Source of the DNA: Monosporascus cannonballus
Lineage: Eukaryota; Ascomycota; Sordariomycetes; Xylariales
Direction: 5' to 3'
NCBI GenBank assembly: GCA_004154925.1
Contig: QJNS01000409.1
Span: 1 to 41,764, forward strand
DNA: 41,764 bases
Of the stretch, positions 1 through 10,580 are shown in pieces. The stretch's first letter is position 1. Each line of letters starts with the position of its first letter. Made by a program: the position numbers and the translations under genes. The notes beneath the pieces are model-generated. The model saw nothing but the letters and a program-made list of their open reading frames with translations. It had not been told where the DNA came from and did no database searches.

Positions 1-68
1 AGTAATTCTGTATTGTTTACAGATGTTTATTATTTATTTATGATTGAAAATATCATCCGTGGGTAGTG

Positions 69-91
69 ATGGGTACCCATTTGGGTACCCA
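69..91. repeat. Two adjacent GGGTACCC-centred palindromes
   Basis: The 12-nt perfect palindrome ATGGGTACCCAT (69-80) is followed by a second one, TGGGTACCCA (82-91), so the GGGTACCC core occurs twice 11 nt apart. No coding frame explains it. From memory, GGGTACCC-rich motifs occur near ends of some eukaryotic DNA transposons, but no transposase or terminal inverted repeat partner was found here, so no element is claimed. Confidence 0.6.
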
Positions 92-229
92 TTGCAAACC
101 CTAACTGTGAGCCTGCCTCGCGCACGGCAAGTACAATAAATGCCCTCGTTTTAGAATGCGAATTTCAAGTCGACGGCTAGCCAGGTCGACAGTTGCAAAG
201 TAATTACCTCCGTACGCGGGCCCCCTTAC

Positions 230-339
230 CTACCTATCCACCAGGGAGAGCCGCTCGTTTTCTAATCGACGGTCCGGGTCGGGGTCGACGGTTACCTCTC
301 CTTTGCCGATGACGGCTGGCTCGGCCTGCTGACGCAGGC
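230..339 (-). CDS. Possible last exon of an unidentified minus-strand gene
   Basis: On the minus strand a frame ends at a TAG (232-230) and is open upstream. Its last 36 or so codons are polar and end mostly in G or C, as expected of coding DNA; the peptide ends with ENERLSLVDR. Just upstream in the gene sense lie a CTAAC-type branch sequence and a TGCTAG acceptor (AG at 341-340), which would start this exon at 339 in phase 1. I could not find a matching donor or upstream exon: the sequence beyond about 400 reads poorly. The product is not recognised. It may be a genuine 3' exon, a relic left by rearrangement, or a chance open frame. Confidence 0.2.
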
Positions 340-679
340 CTAGCACAAAGTCAATATTGTCACAGTTAGGCTGATCGCGAGAAAAGGTTGCATAGAGTGT
401 GGGAAGTGATAATTGTCTGACTAGAATTGAGCTCCAAGGAGCGGTAGCTAGGAAGCTCTCTATATACTGTGGGAGCGCCGGAATAAGGTTCTTCCGGGTG
501 CTGTGGAGCTTGATGACTAACACAGATACCCCTATTCCACGACAAATATACTACAAGAATTTCACGATAGATACTATACCTAGTACCTTAAAAAACGATT
601 TCAACCCTGTATTTTTTTCACAGATACGATAGATGTGCGCACTCCAAGTCCCACAAAGCCTCCAGACCTGCGGCAGACC

Positions 680-710
680 CCTCAAGGTTTGGCCACGACC
701 AACCTTGAGG
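680..710. repeat. 10-bp perfect inverted repeat (hairpin)
   Basis: CCTCAAGGTT (680-689) is exactly complementary to AACCTTGAGG (701-710) across an 11-nt spacer. With one bulged T the stem extends by two GC pairs. It lies about 410 bases upstream of the F-box-like gene start, in DNA with no convincing gene. It could be a transcribed hairpin, a footprint of a small non-autonomous element, or chance. Confidence 0.55.
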
Positions 711-1123
711 TAAGGAAGGTTCAACTAAAGACAAGTCTTCCAAGGTCCTCAAACCTTTCCAGTAGCAGACCTTTCGGAGACAAACCCTTATTCACATATA
801 AAATGGTCGACGGTGGAGGGCTTCTGCATAAGTTAGACATTGCGTCTCATTGTCAACCCCCATTTGAATAGTTGTCCCCAGATTGGCAGATAGTCGACAT
901 GTACTGCTAACGCCCACAACCTCAGCGATCTCCTCTCCGCTTTTCACGCCGTCTGTGCTTAAGACTCTCATCGCGGCGGCAACCCTGCCAGATCGTACCA
1001 GTGTCGTACCGTTACATCTCCTTCAAAGCTTCGTCACGCCACCCCGTTGCTTCGGAAGGCCTCCTCCCTGCTCTGTCATCGCGTTCCATTGCACCACCCA
1101 CATACGTCAGGGCTATTTTGACC

Positions 1124-2749
1124 ATGTTCTGTCATGTTTCCCGGACCTGTGAGCAACAAACACGATCATCCGTCGCCCTGTCGCAGTGGCCACTCTTCCC
1201 TCCGGAAATCCGATTGCGGGTTCTTGAGAAGATAGCTCAGGACTCTAGTCGCAATGAGAACGGCATCACTCCTACGAAACCCAGCTTGGCTCGGTACGCT
1301 GCTGTTTGCAAAGAATGGCAGGCCTTCTTCGAAAGAATAATATATCGTTGTCTGGTTCTGGCACAGTCATGCCTCGAGGCGTTTGACAGGGTCGTTCGCT
1401 ACCGGAAGGGCCTTGTGCAACATATATGGCTTCGTATTGAGCTGGGAACGTATAGTTGCCCAGCTTGCATGAATTTCGGAATGCCATCATGGCGCAGCGC
1501 TGCCCAGGAGACCGTCAATGAAGCCGTTATGAAGCTCTTTCTCATCCGCAGCACCTGGTTGAAATCTGATGTCGCCCCGCACGGAGGATTAGCGTTGGAA
1601 ATCAGCCTTTACTCGCCGAGTGACTCGCGACATACCTTCAGTGGAGATCTACACCTTGGTCCGGATCCTTTTGAAACAGAAGATGACGAGCGCCAGAGGC
1701 TTCGTACCCATGACCCGTACCATGATGGCACCATGGTCAGCGATTGGATCGCCCTTTAATGGGGGCCATATCTAACCTTTTGGATACTCTCAACCCGGAC
1801 TTCCGGGAACTGCCGTCCGTCAAGGTTATAACGAGCCTAATTTTACGTCGACAAACTCGACGCGGTCTTAGTACCATATCTTTGCAGAAGATCTTTAACA
1901 CCCTTCCTGGTCTCGAATATATTAACTACGAGCCATGGAGAGAATTCTTCCGATATCCCCAGTATTATCGAGACCCAGGTAAGTTTAATACTTAATCCAA
2001 GTACCCCTTCACTTCAGGTTCTTGCAATACTGAGGCCGAATAACATAGGTTATCGGAACATTATTTTAACATCATTGCCGGAGACACTAAAGGTCCTCAC
2101 GATATTTGAAGACTTTAATGAGGACTACAACATCGTTCATTGTTTCCACTATATCACGAGAGAGTGGCCATATCCTCCAGACCTTGTCCGGACTCCGAAC
2201 CCGTCCGTTGGCGCCGCTCTAGCATATAGGAGTCTTGGCCTTGAGAAGCTTTCTGCGTCTTATATGGTGGATGCAAAGGACTTTTTTAAAGCATGCGAGC
2301 CTAACTGGGTGTGGGATAACCTCACATCACTAACCCTGACTTCACGGCTGCTGACACTCTGCAAACCCCACCCTCTTGCCATCAATAAGATGCTAGTTGA
2401 TGCAGGCACGGCCGCTCTTGGGATGCCTCAGCTTCGAACGCTGGTAATCTGGAATGGGATGAAGCGAAACGCTTGCGCTTTCCGGTACCAGGTGACAGCG
2501 AATTCTACGACGCTCGGCTGGTGCGGTACCTGGGATCTGGAGCTGGACATAGACGTCCTGGATGTATGGAGGAAGGCCGCGCCACGATATACAAAGCATG
2601 AGCTTTCTATCTTGGCGAGTCGGAATCTAAATAAGCAGGACATCCAGTCACATGCGGTTGCTATTCGTGAGCTGAACCTCAGTGAGGTGATTCATCCGGT
2701 TTCTTTGGAGCAGATTCTGAGGGAGCCAGGACGGTATTTCTACCGATGA
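1124..2749 (+). pseudogene. F-box-like protein (DUF6546 type), broken by one frameshift
   Basis: The frame begins at ATG 1124, with the F-box-like stretch WPLFPPEIRLRVLEKI about 20 residues in, then a cytosolic F-box-protein pattern: AAVCKEWQAFFER and LVQHIWLRIEL. The C-terminal half carries ILRRQTRR, YEPWRE, LTSLTLTSRLL and ALGMPQLRTLVIWNG, which I recognise as the fungal DUF6546 family; such proteins are presumed SCF-type adaptors, function mostly unproven. An intron lies at 1979-2048 (GTAAGT...TAG) and joins in frame (phase 1). The stop is TGA 2747-2749. The first part (1124-1759) stops at TAA 1757-1759, while the continuation reads in the frame one base earlier from about 1744, so one base is missing (or two gained) near 1755. 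No intron or classical slippery heptamer explains the shift. It is therefore a recent pseudogene or carries a sequencing error; without the shift, length and motif order look complete. Confidence 0.8.
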
Positions 2750-3990
2750 CGGAGATGAGACGCGGCAGGTCAGAAATGTATATTTTCTTTGGTTCCCACA
2801 GGGTACCGCCATACGATCGCTGGAGACGTCCAAGGTTCCGCTCTATCCAGTACGTATCCTGCTTCTCATAGGCCTATCTCTCTTGGACGTCGCTGGTACC
2901 CCTACCGGATTAAGGGCGTGTCAACAAATCTAACCTTGTGTGTGACCTGACACGGGCGCCCGAATCATCCGCCCCAACTTCCTGCCTGACTGTGACTGGC
3001 TCGGGGGATGGCCTCGAATGCACCAGGGCTCCTGCTGGATCGCAACGCGTCTGCCTGTTGGCTAACCATTGATTCTTCCTGGTCGCGCGACAAGGCACGC
3101 GCCACGCTCGAGTATTCGATCCAACTGCGGAGGATGGTTCAGAGAAGCCTCTTCTTCTGTTGTTTGGCTATCGCACGACCCACCACAACAGAAGAGGGGG
3201 TATCGTGGGTCGAGCGCTTGTCTCCTCTCTGGGGCTTCTGGGGAGCCAGCTCTCTTGCGCCGGCCCGTGGACCTCGAGCTTAGCCAAGCGTACGTCGTCT
3301 GCTTGAGGTTATGGGGGATTCGTCGCTCCTCCTATGGCTGGGGAGAGCTGCGAATTGAATATTTTTGAGTCGTAGAGCAGCGAGGCGCATCTATTATCTA
3401 GCTGGATCAGATATCATCGTCGGGGATGTTCACGGAGCGGGACTTGTCGGGCATCGTGTCCATGAGACTTGCTCCGGATTTTGGCTGGCAGAATGAGGAA
3501 CTGAGTGAAGCGAAACCGACCACTCCGAGAAAAGAATCTTATGGGAGCCGTAGCAGTGACTGGGTCGCCGAACTACCGGACCTATGTGCTTGACGAGGAG
3601 AGCAAGGCTCTGCACTGTCCCAGTCGGAGATGCATTCAACGATACTACGGGACATTATAAAGAATGCTTTCTACCACAGCAGCAAGAACTATACCATGAG
3701 TCAAGTAAAATAAAATACAATATAATTAAAATAGAATCTTACTAAGGCTACGCTGCTAGCTCATTATATATGACATGTGTCGACATTGAAGCCGGAAACT
3801 GTTGAGAACATAGCTCTTTAGGTCAGAGTAGACACGGGCATCATATCAGGACAGGCCACAGTACGCCCCCGGTGAAGATGAGCATGGTTGGTGTGAATCC
3901 TTCGAACATGTGCTTTATGTTAACCCACACGTCAACAAATAAATTTCCACAAGGGTGACAACATGTCACGTGCCAAGGTGGAATCTTTAG
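2750..3990. other. Non-coding stretch downstream of the F-box-like gene
   Basis: I see no convincing gene here. Open frames of 60-100 codons exist on both strands around 3000-3640 but overlap each other and lack gene-like starts or splice signals. One hairpin stands out near 3149-3195: a CTTCTTCTGTTGT arm faces ACAACAGAAGAGG with about 16 nt between. The part around 3690-3740 is A/T-rich and may include 3' untranslated or spacer sequence. Confidence 0.5.
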
Positions 3991-3993
3991 AAA

Positions 3994-4069
3994 GGGGCTA
4001 TATAGGGGCTATACAGGGGTTGTAGGCGTATATATGGGGTCCTTTTCCTCCCGTATATTGGGAGGGACC
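3994..4069 (+). promoter_or_regulatory. Promoter-like TATA/direct-repeat block
   Basis: An 11-nt direct repeat, GGGGCTATATA (3994-4004) and GGGGCTATACA (4005-4015), is followed by a second TATATA-like stretch near 4028-4035 and a nested hairpin (GGTCC 4038-4042 and CCTCCC 4047-4052 pairing with GGGAGG 4060-4065 and the overlapping GGACC 4065-4069). A pyrimidine-rich stretch follows, then an ATG at 4199 opening only 29 codons (stop 4286-4288). The order of TATA, CT-rich leader and ATG resembles a fungal promoter, but no substantial plus-strand product follows before the convergent gene ending at 4294. It could be the surviving 5' end of a lost gene, or a promoter for antisense transcription. 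Confidence 0.3.
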
Positions 4070-4293
4070 GGCGTTACTTGTCAACTCTATATACTTCTAC
4101 CTTCCTGCGAGACTGATTCTTCCTGCCTTTCGCGCTGCTGCACCCTTTTCCGTGACACAACAAGCCGCCCGCCACAGTATATCCACGGTACAGAGACAAT
4201 GATCAAGACCCAAGGCTGTGGCTGGCTCAAGAGGTCTGGATCCGCTCTGTGCCGGACTCTCCCACAAAATCCTCACAGCAGTCTATGACCACT

Positions 4294-5143
4294 TCAGAGT
4301 TTGATCCTCTCAAATGCAAAGATGTCACATCCATCCGTGTCGCTGGAGACGTCGGACCAGAGGCTGTCCTCGGAGACCTCGTGCCAGGGGCTCTCCTGGG
4401 AGATAACGTGCGAGGAGCTGTCCTCGGAAACCTCAGGCCAGGGGCTGATCTTGGAGACCTCGAAGTCCTCCAAATTCATCTCTGGGCATCTCGGGACATA
4501 CCTGGCCCCGGGCGTGTCCGGTGACACGATCTGGATGGCCGGCATGTCTCCGTACCGGTCGCATAGGTTCCCCTCTGGGTCTTGTGTTAGTGCGGTTCTT
4601 AACAGTAGAGGACTCTCGGGCCGAAGAGGGTGGTCTCGGGTCGAAAAGGGGTGGGAAAACTGCGGGACTACTCACCTTGCCAGTCCGAGCCGACCCTCAG
4701 CACGGCTTCCTCGAGGCATGCCCTAGTCCTCTCGTTGATGTCCACGCCGATGTATCCCATGCCGCTGTTGTAGATGCCGCGCTGGAGAAAGCCCTGGTCG
4801 TACATGAGCCCAAAGACGTGGTAGTCATGGCTGTAGCATCTGCTGTCGTGGAAGAACCAGTCCGTATGCAGCAGTCTCGCCTGTATCGCGAGGGTGATAT
4901 GCTGGTGCCCCCGCTCGAGAGCCTCAATACTATCGTCGTAGCGATATTGGTAGTACATTTGCTCGTGCGCCTTGTAGTAGTGATACAGTCCTCTCTCTTG
5001 CTTAAAATGTCCACTGCAATAGCCGTACTTATCCGCCTCTAGCGGACAGTCTTGTTGGTTGCAGTAAGCCTAGGAATTGGTCAGTCTCGACAGTCTCCTA
5101 AAACGGCCAGAACCACGTATTCTCAACTTACCTTGCAGCGCAT
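4294..5143 (-). CDS. Small Cys/His protein with C-terminal 9-residue repeats (unknown family)
   Basis: Three exons on the minus strand: 5143-5132, 5069-4676 and 4580-4294, with introns of 62 nt (donor GTAAGT, branch CTGAC, acceptor CTAG) and 95 nt (donor GTGAGT, branch CTAAC, acceptor AAG). All phases agree and give 230 residues. Exon 1 encodes only MRCK. The start is the only ATG next to a good donor. Residues 1-25 place C3, C7, C12, C22 and H25 in a compact pattern suggesting a small metal-binding knot (inference). Residues 26-135 are rich in Tyr, His and Arg (HYYKAHEQMYYQYRYDD, GHQHITLAIQARLLHTDWFF). Residues 176-216 are about four 9-residue Ser/Glu/Trp repeats (PWHEVSEDS type) encoded by a 27-nt minisatellite. 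No signal peptide or membrane span is seen. I do not recognise the family; the splice model, not homology, supports it as a gene. Confidence 0.7.
4345..4461. repeat. 27-nt coding minisatellite, four copies plus a partial copy
   Basis: Four tandem 27-nt units at 4345-4371, 4372-4398, 4399-4425 and 4426-4452, each starting GGAGA or GGAAA and ending near TCCT or TCTT, plus a partial unit (4453-4461). Because 27 is a multiple of three, copy-number change keeps frame. On the minus strand it encodes the 9-residue repeats of the Cys/His protein. The plus strand is also open here and would read a GDxxxGAxL-like 9-residue repeat, but that frame has no gene structure. Confidence 0.85.
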
Positions 5144-5268
5144 GGTGCTGGTATTTTTTTTTTTTCAAATAGTTCGGTGGTAAAGAGATGATATTCGGGG
5201 AGGTAAGTCGAAGAGTAGTGCTCAGGATATAGCACACTTGTTAGATATTAGATATCAGACCGAGATGT

Positions 5269-5643
5269 ATGTCCTACGCGTTGGATGGAAGATCAATGGG
5301 CTCCGATCAGCAAGCAAACGGCGTGGCTTTCTTGAAAAGCGATCATGTTAGGTTAAAGAGCGTTGAGGAGATGATCGAAGAGAAAGACAACGCGTTGTGC
5401 ATGTGGTGTAGAGCGGATGTACATAGGTCAGTAAATATGGGTAACGGTACGCCATGTAGGAAATTTCAACTTGTAGGTTCTGTGGAAAAGTTAAACGAAC
5501 CGAATCGGGGTAGCAGAGGCCAAGACCAGTTGATACCGTTGCTTAGAAACATATGCTATCTAACCTCTGAACCTGCGGATGCCAAGCAGATTGTCCAGTA
5601 CCTGGGAGATAATCGATCGTCTATTGCGTCTGTAGATGATTAA
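5269..5643 (+). CDS. Small hypothetical ORF, possibly spurious
   Basis: An ATG-started frame of 124 codons lies 125 bases upstream of, and divergent from, the Cys/His protein gene. The product would be soluble and hydrophilic, with a CMWC motif near residue 44 and an acidic end (ASVDD). Codon third positions show no strong G/C bias, no intron is evident and no family is recognised. An open frame of this size is expected by chance in a window this long. It is listed only because it begins with ATG and sits where a divergent promoter would serve it. Confidence 0.18.
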   Translation: MSYALDGRSMGSDQQANGVAFLKSDHVRLKSVEEMIEEKDNALCMWCRADVHRSVNMGNGTPCRKFQLVGSVEKLNEPNRGSRGQDQLIPLLRNICYLTSEPADAKQIVQYLGDNRSSIASVDD

Positions 5644-8600
5644 ATCATTCAAGCCGAGTTAAACCTGAGTTTAAATTGTATATGTACCATAAAGATATTT
5701 CTACTGGCAAGCTGTAGTCCACTCATGGCTGATTTGAATAGTCAAGGTTTCAGTCTCTCGGTAACTAGAGGAGTGTATCGGTGAAACCTTAATAATTTCT
5801 ATTATTAACCATTCGAAGTTCATTCTAAAGTACAGTCGAGAGCAGGCGAAGGCACAGTGCCATAATTCTTAGCTCTCCGAGGATGGGATTGTAGCTAAGA
5901 CCACCTTAGCCTGAGCCTTAGTGTGGCAATAAGCTCACAGGGATGGAGACCGGGCGATCGATCTTTTGCCACCTAAACTTCTCATCGATAGCTCAAGTCA
6001 GCGCGGAGGAGCTTACCTGCGCTGAGTGAGTCTAGTAACAGGTGAAGAATTGCGTCTTACACCGTGCGTAGCACAGGAATCACCACCACCGATCACCCAT
6101 ATCCGACTCTCTCGCGAGTACAGCCTTGGTACGATTGTCACGACAGGAGCGCCGAAACACGTAGGCTTGACAGGTCTCAGATACTCGACGTGTTGATGTT
6201 CGATTATAATCCCGCGGGCCAGTTTGATGGGCCGCGTAACTCAGGAGGAACTAATGTGCACAGCGGATATGGTGGGTGCAATATGAAGGAGCCATTGCTG
6301 GTCGAGGGCCGACCGGGATCAAGAGAGTGCCCCGGTACCGTAATGCCCCGTGAATTTTCCTATATTTCTGTGATAATGTATGCTACGGTGGCGGGCGCCT
6401 CTCAGGATTAGTATCTGTCCAACTTCTATCTCAGCGTCAACTTGTTGTTTGGCAGGTCAGGGATACTGATACGATGTTAAGTACCTAGCGAACTGCCACA
6501 CTAGATGCTGGTCACTAGGCCTGATTTCCACATCTCCATAACCTAGTAGGTGGTATGCTCCCATGTTTAATAGAAGCACTCTCGGGTATTCGGGCGCGTC
6601 AAGTACCCAGAGCTGCACCTCAACCGTGCCAAGAAATCCCAGTCTATGTCGGAATCACACTGCCCTGTGACTTCGCCTTTCAATCAGACCATGACGAGCA
6701 GTGTACTTGGAGAAGCCATACCCTAGTATCGATGTGTCTACGGCGGTTCCGTTGTCATTTATGTTCATATCTAGGATCTGGATGAGTGTGTTGCCAAGCT
6801 TCAGCCCCTATTTTTCCTCCTCCGGCGAAAGGAAGGCTGGATTAAGACCGAAAATAACCAGCTAGGTATGCATTTGATACCTGCGACTAATGAGTAGCAA
6901 CATATAGAAGGCCAAGAGAGCATCCGGACCAGCTGATCGGACTGCACATTCGTCAGCGCTCTCTACCGGCCTGAAGTAGGCTTGGCGCGTGCTTATGGGT
7001 CTTCATGGTTCGCTCAAAGGCAGTTCTATCCTCCCGACTAGGGCTGATTCACGAAACCGCGCCCGTCCCGTATCAACATGTGAATGAAGGAAAGTGGTTA
7101 TGAAATGACCCTAAGGAGAAGCGAAGGCGGCGGTGTTGTGAAACATAGCGGCGGGAGGCATGGGCCGGCGAATGCTAGGGGCTTTACATCATCGAGGAGC
7201 TATGGGATGAAATCTAGCACGATGTCTTGGCACACACTCAGCTACCTCTACTGAACAGTTAACCCGCCAGGGATCTCGAATCTCTCAATGGAGAGGCTTG
7301 TAGGTGGAAGAAGGGCTACCCCTTTTTCGGAACCAGAAGGCCTCTCTTACATAATTGGGCCGGAGAACGAAAGTGTAATTGAGACTTGGTATAGTCCTTT
7401 TCTGACCGCTCGTTTCATCAAGTCCATGGGAGAACTTCAGTTCCGCTATATCAACAAAAGCCGGCTGGTCCTTTAGGTGGCTGGAGCGTGGCGAGTACAT
7501 CCAACAGCCCGTCGGCTACAAGATGACCCCAAGTGTCCAGAGTCCCGAAGCTTCCTAGGGCAAAGAAAGCAGGTAGTGGACGAAGAAAGCGGTATAAGTG
7601 GCTCTTTTTGGAGGAGTACCCATAGCTTTACATATGACTGGCAAATAGGAAGCCCGTAGCCACAGGCCCATTTCCTGGGAATCCCCTGGCTGTCAGGAAG
7701 TGCGTTCTCCAGTCATGCCGCACATGACGATGGAAGTACTAGCAGGCCGCATATGCTCTGCATATATAACACCAATTTACGGACCGTTAAGTGAGGTCAT
7801 ACACAATTTACCGGCATTGGGAGGCGGACCTCAATGCATCATCATGCTAGTTGACTACGTGTCCCAGTAGGTGGGTGGGTAGGTTCCTAGGCATTCGGCG
7901 GCGATTGGGTACCACCTCGTCAGCCTCTGTGCCACCAGTCTGTCTACAATCTCGTGACCTGGCGTGGAGAGCTCACTAAGGGATCGGACGTAAGGGCCTT
8001 ACAGCTGTTATGTAGCGAAGGCGAAGATGCAGCTGTCAGTCATCTTCGGCCGCTTATCGGGGACAGACGTCGAGGAGATTCGAAGCGGTGTAATCAGACG
8101 GTAAGGGTTCCCATTACAATATCCACGCCAGACGTCCTCGTGATTTGCATACTCGCGATTTTGCGATACTAAATGGAAGCGAAGCGATAATCATGTGTCA
8201 GTCAAGAGCTCTGCGATGTCACGCCGCAGACGCCTAGCAGAACAGGGTCGTTGAGATGGGCGCCGTATCTCAACTAGGCCCTGACATTAACGACGTGGAT
8301 TGACCACACAGTAGGAGTCACTTCGCCATCTTGACGGCCTCTCGTATGTCACATAAGAGATAGGGCATGGAGATGGATGCCCAAAACAACCAAATCTTGA
8401 AGTGTTTGCCACCGAGCCAGCCGGCCAGGGGAGAAGATCTCATCTAATAGCTATCCTCCGCCCTCCAAATGCAACGTTCAATGCCGCTACATTTAATTCT
8501 TTAGTGGCGCAATCATACCACATGCTGGCAAGCCCCGTGGTTCTGACCCCCTGTGGGGGAGATGGAAGTCTCTTGGTAAAGCTTTTAAGAACAAAAAGCG

Positions 8601-9118
8601 GGAGACACTTAGATCCCAAGTCCTCATTAGCCTAACCTCTCAACTCCACCATAGATCACAGGCGGGGGTGGGCCTGGGATGAGAAGAAGTCCTTTCCATC
8701 TTGAGGCTTTAAAGCTCTGATATCTTTCTTTCCCTACAAACTCTACCATTGAGAGCGCAGCGCCGTGAATCAGCGCATGGTCAAACCCAGATCAAATCCG
8801 GGAAATTACTGAGCACCAGATGTTGCAGGCAGGAAGTGGCTAGCTCTTGCCCTGTTGCAAACGGTAGAGATGATTCGTTGTTCTCATGGTTTGTTCCTCT
8901 ATGGTCTCGTAGAACCGTCGCTAAGCCTCGCCAGCACATCGCTAAATCAACCAAAATGGTGAGGATGACCCTGCAATGGCATCATATCTGGATCTTGCAT
9001 GTGCCGACTTAGGGGCAGGAATGGGCGTCCCATCTTGAGCTGGCCGTTTCGTGGTCTTGACGATCGCAAAAACTGCCAGCAAACAGGATGAACGCTGCGA
9101 GAGCCTCACGGACGATAG

Positions 9119-9139
9119 CCAATCACGTGGTGGCATTGG
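9119..9139. promoter_or_regulatory. CCAAT / E-box (CACGTG) / ATTGG cluster
   Basis: CCAAT (9119-9123) is followed directly by CACGTG (9124-9129) and then by the inverted CCAAT, ATTGG (9135-9139). In fungi CCAAT is bound by the HAP/CBC complex and CACGTG by bHLH factors (established knowledge). Here no intact gene lies within about 3 kb on either side, so a regulatory role is only a guess; a 21-bp coincidence is possible. Confidence 0.3.
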
Positions 9140-10125
9140 TTCCTCGAGCGGAAGCCTCATAAAAACCTCCAAAACCCGCGCAAAGATAACCAAGTAATCC
9201 GGGGCTTAAGATCTTTAGCAACCCGAAGCATGGAATCCCAATACTCGCCACTTAGGGCTCATTCCAAGTCTCATCTCAATTTCTCAGTCAAGGCAAGTGC
9301 GCGTCAGAATTTAGTCTTCTTGACGATCATCAGGCGAGGTGTACATATGGAGGAGTTAGGATAGACGGGTAACACAGCAGCCGAGTTGGTATACAGCAAG
9401 ATATTTTGAGATAATTACCGCAAATGGTGAAACACACTCAGATATGCATGATGAATCTAGAATGGTGAGTTCACGCAAATGAATACTTAAGCTTCGTACA
9501 AATTCCGCCGTTGCCCCCGCCCGGGGGGCCAACCCTGTGAATGTTGGTTGGGTTGAGGACCATGGAAGCCCAACCGACCCAGTCGGTCATCCAAAGAGAG
9601 CTTGTCATCCATAAGAACCCCTGTCTTATGCCGAAGGGAAATGGGGAATCTGGAAGTGTCGGGATGAGAAACCAACCAGAGAGGTAGCTTAGCGCCTATT
9701 TCGAATGCTGCAATGTTACCGCGCGTTACCAGGGGGGAAAGGGGACGACAACGCAGTTCCTATTCGGTGACTTGGCGATTCTGGTTGCTGCATTGGGGAA
9801 TGACAAGGAGTCAATTGGCCATTGAGGAGTGATTCAATATGTCGAGTACGGTCATTTGTTAGCTGTACTAGCCATTCACTGAGACGGACCATCCAAGTAA
9901 ACGATCATTTAGAAACACTATTTGCTTGGAAGACGTCCAACTGACCACATGTGATTATGTGGATAACGCTCGTGATGCTGTGAATCTACCTCTTCCTCCA
10001 GAGATAAATGCAACTTGACCACATGCACTTTGGCAACTGACTCTATTCCTCACGCTACGCTATCTACTAACTACTAGACTAGTACCTCGACGACAACGCG
10101 GACTACTAGAGCATTTCTTGGCTTA

Positions 10126-10150
10126 CGTTTCTCGTTGCTTGCAAGAAACG
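10126..10150. repeat. 7-bp hairpin
   Basis: CGTTTCT (10126-10132) pairs perfectly with AGAAACG (10144-10150) across an 11-nt loop. It is isolated in non-coding DNA; no function is assigned. Confidence 0.5.
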
Positions 10151-10566
10151 ACACACTGAACCCCCCACATCGTCTCTCTTTCAACGCCTCACTTTACTTG
10201 GTATGTAGCATAGCATACAACGTCAATATCGTATAAGCACCCTCTCACGATCACCATGCTAATAAATTCATATTCCATTAGTTGCATAAGTTTTCACCCG
10301 TTCGTTACACCCGCATCAAAGAGGCTCGGTTTGGAACAGGCTAAGATCTCCGAGAGAAACGTTCGTATTATGTCAGGTCAGACGGTGGGCCGCTGTCGAT
10401 CCAGGTAAACGGAATGGGCACTAACACGGGACTTCAAGAACAGGGAAAGAAGCGTTACCTGGAGATGCTATTTAGGACACCCTTGACTGCCCTAGAAAAC
10501 TATTTTTGAGGCCCGGGCCGTTTGGTACCCTAGCTGTGGCTCTCTCCCTAGCTTACCTAAGGAGGT

Positions 10567-10580
10567 ACCTACATGTAGGT
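10567..10580. repeat. 14-nt perfect palindrome
   Basis: ACCTACATGTAGGT reads identically on both strands. It lies within gene-free DNA and could be a dimeric-factor binding site or chance. Confidence 0.5.

Noticed and set aside
1744..1765. Programmed -1 ribosomal frameshift in the F-box-like gene
   Set aside because: The junction lacks an X-XXY-YYZ slippery heptamer in the right frame and no downstream pseudoknot was evident; a simple one-base loss is the easier explanation.
4249..5042. Plus-strand frames across the Cys/His protein gene, including a 173-codon one
   Set aside because: They lack splice signals and are antisense to a three-exon minus-strand model with consistent phases.
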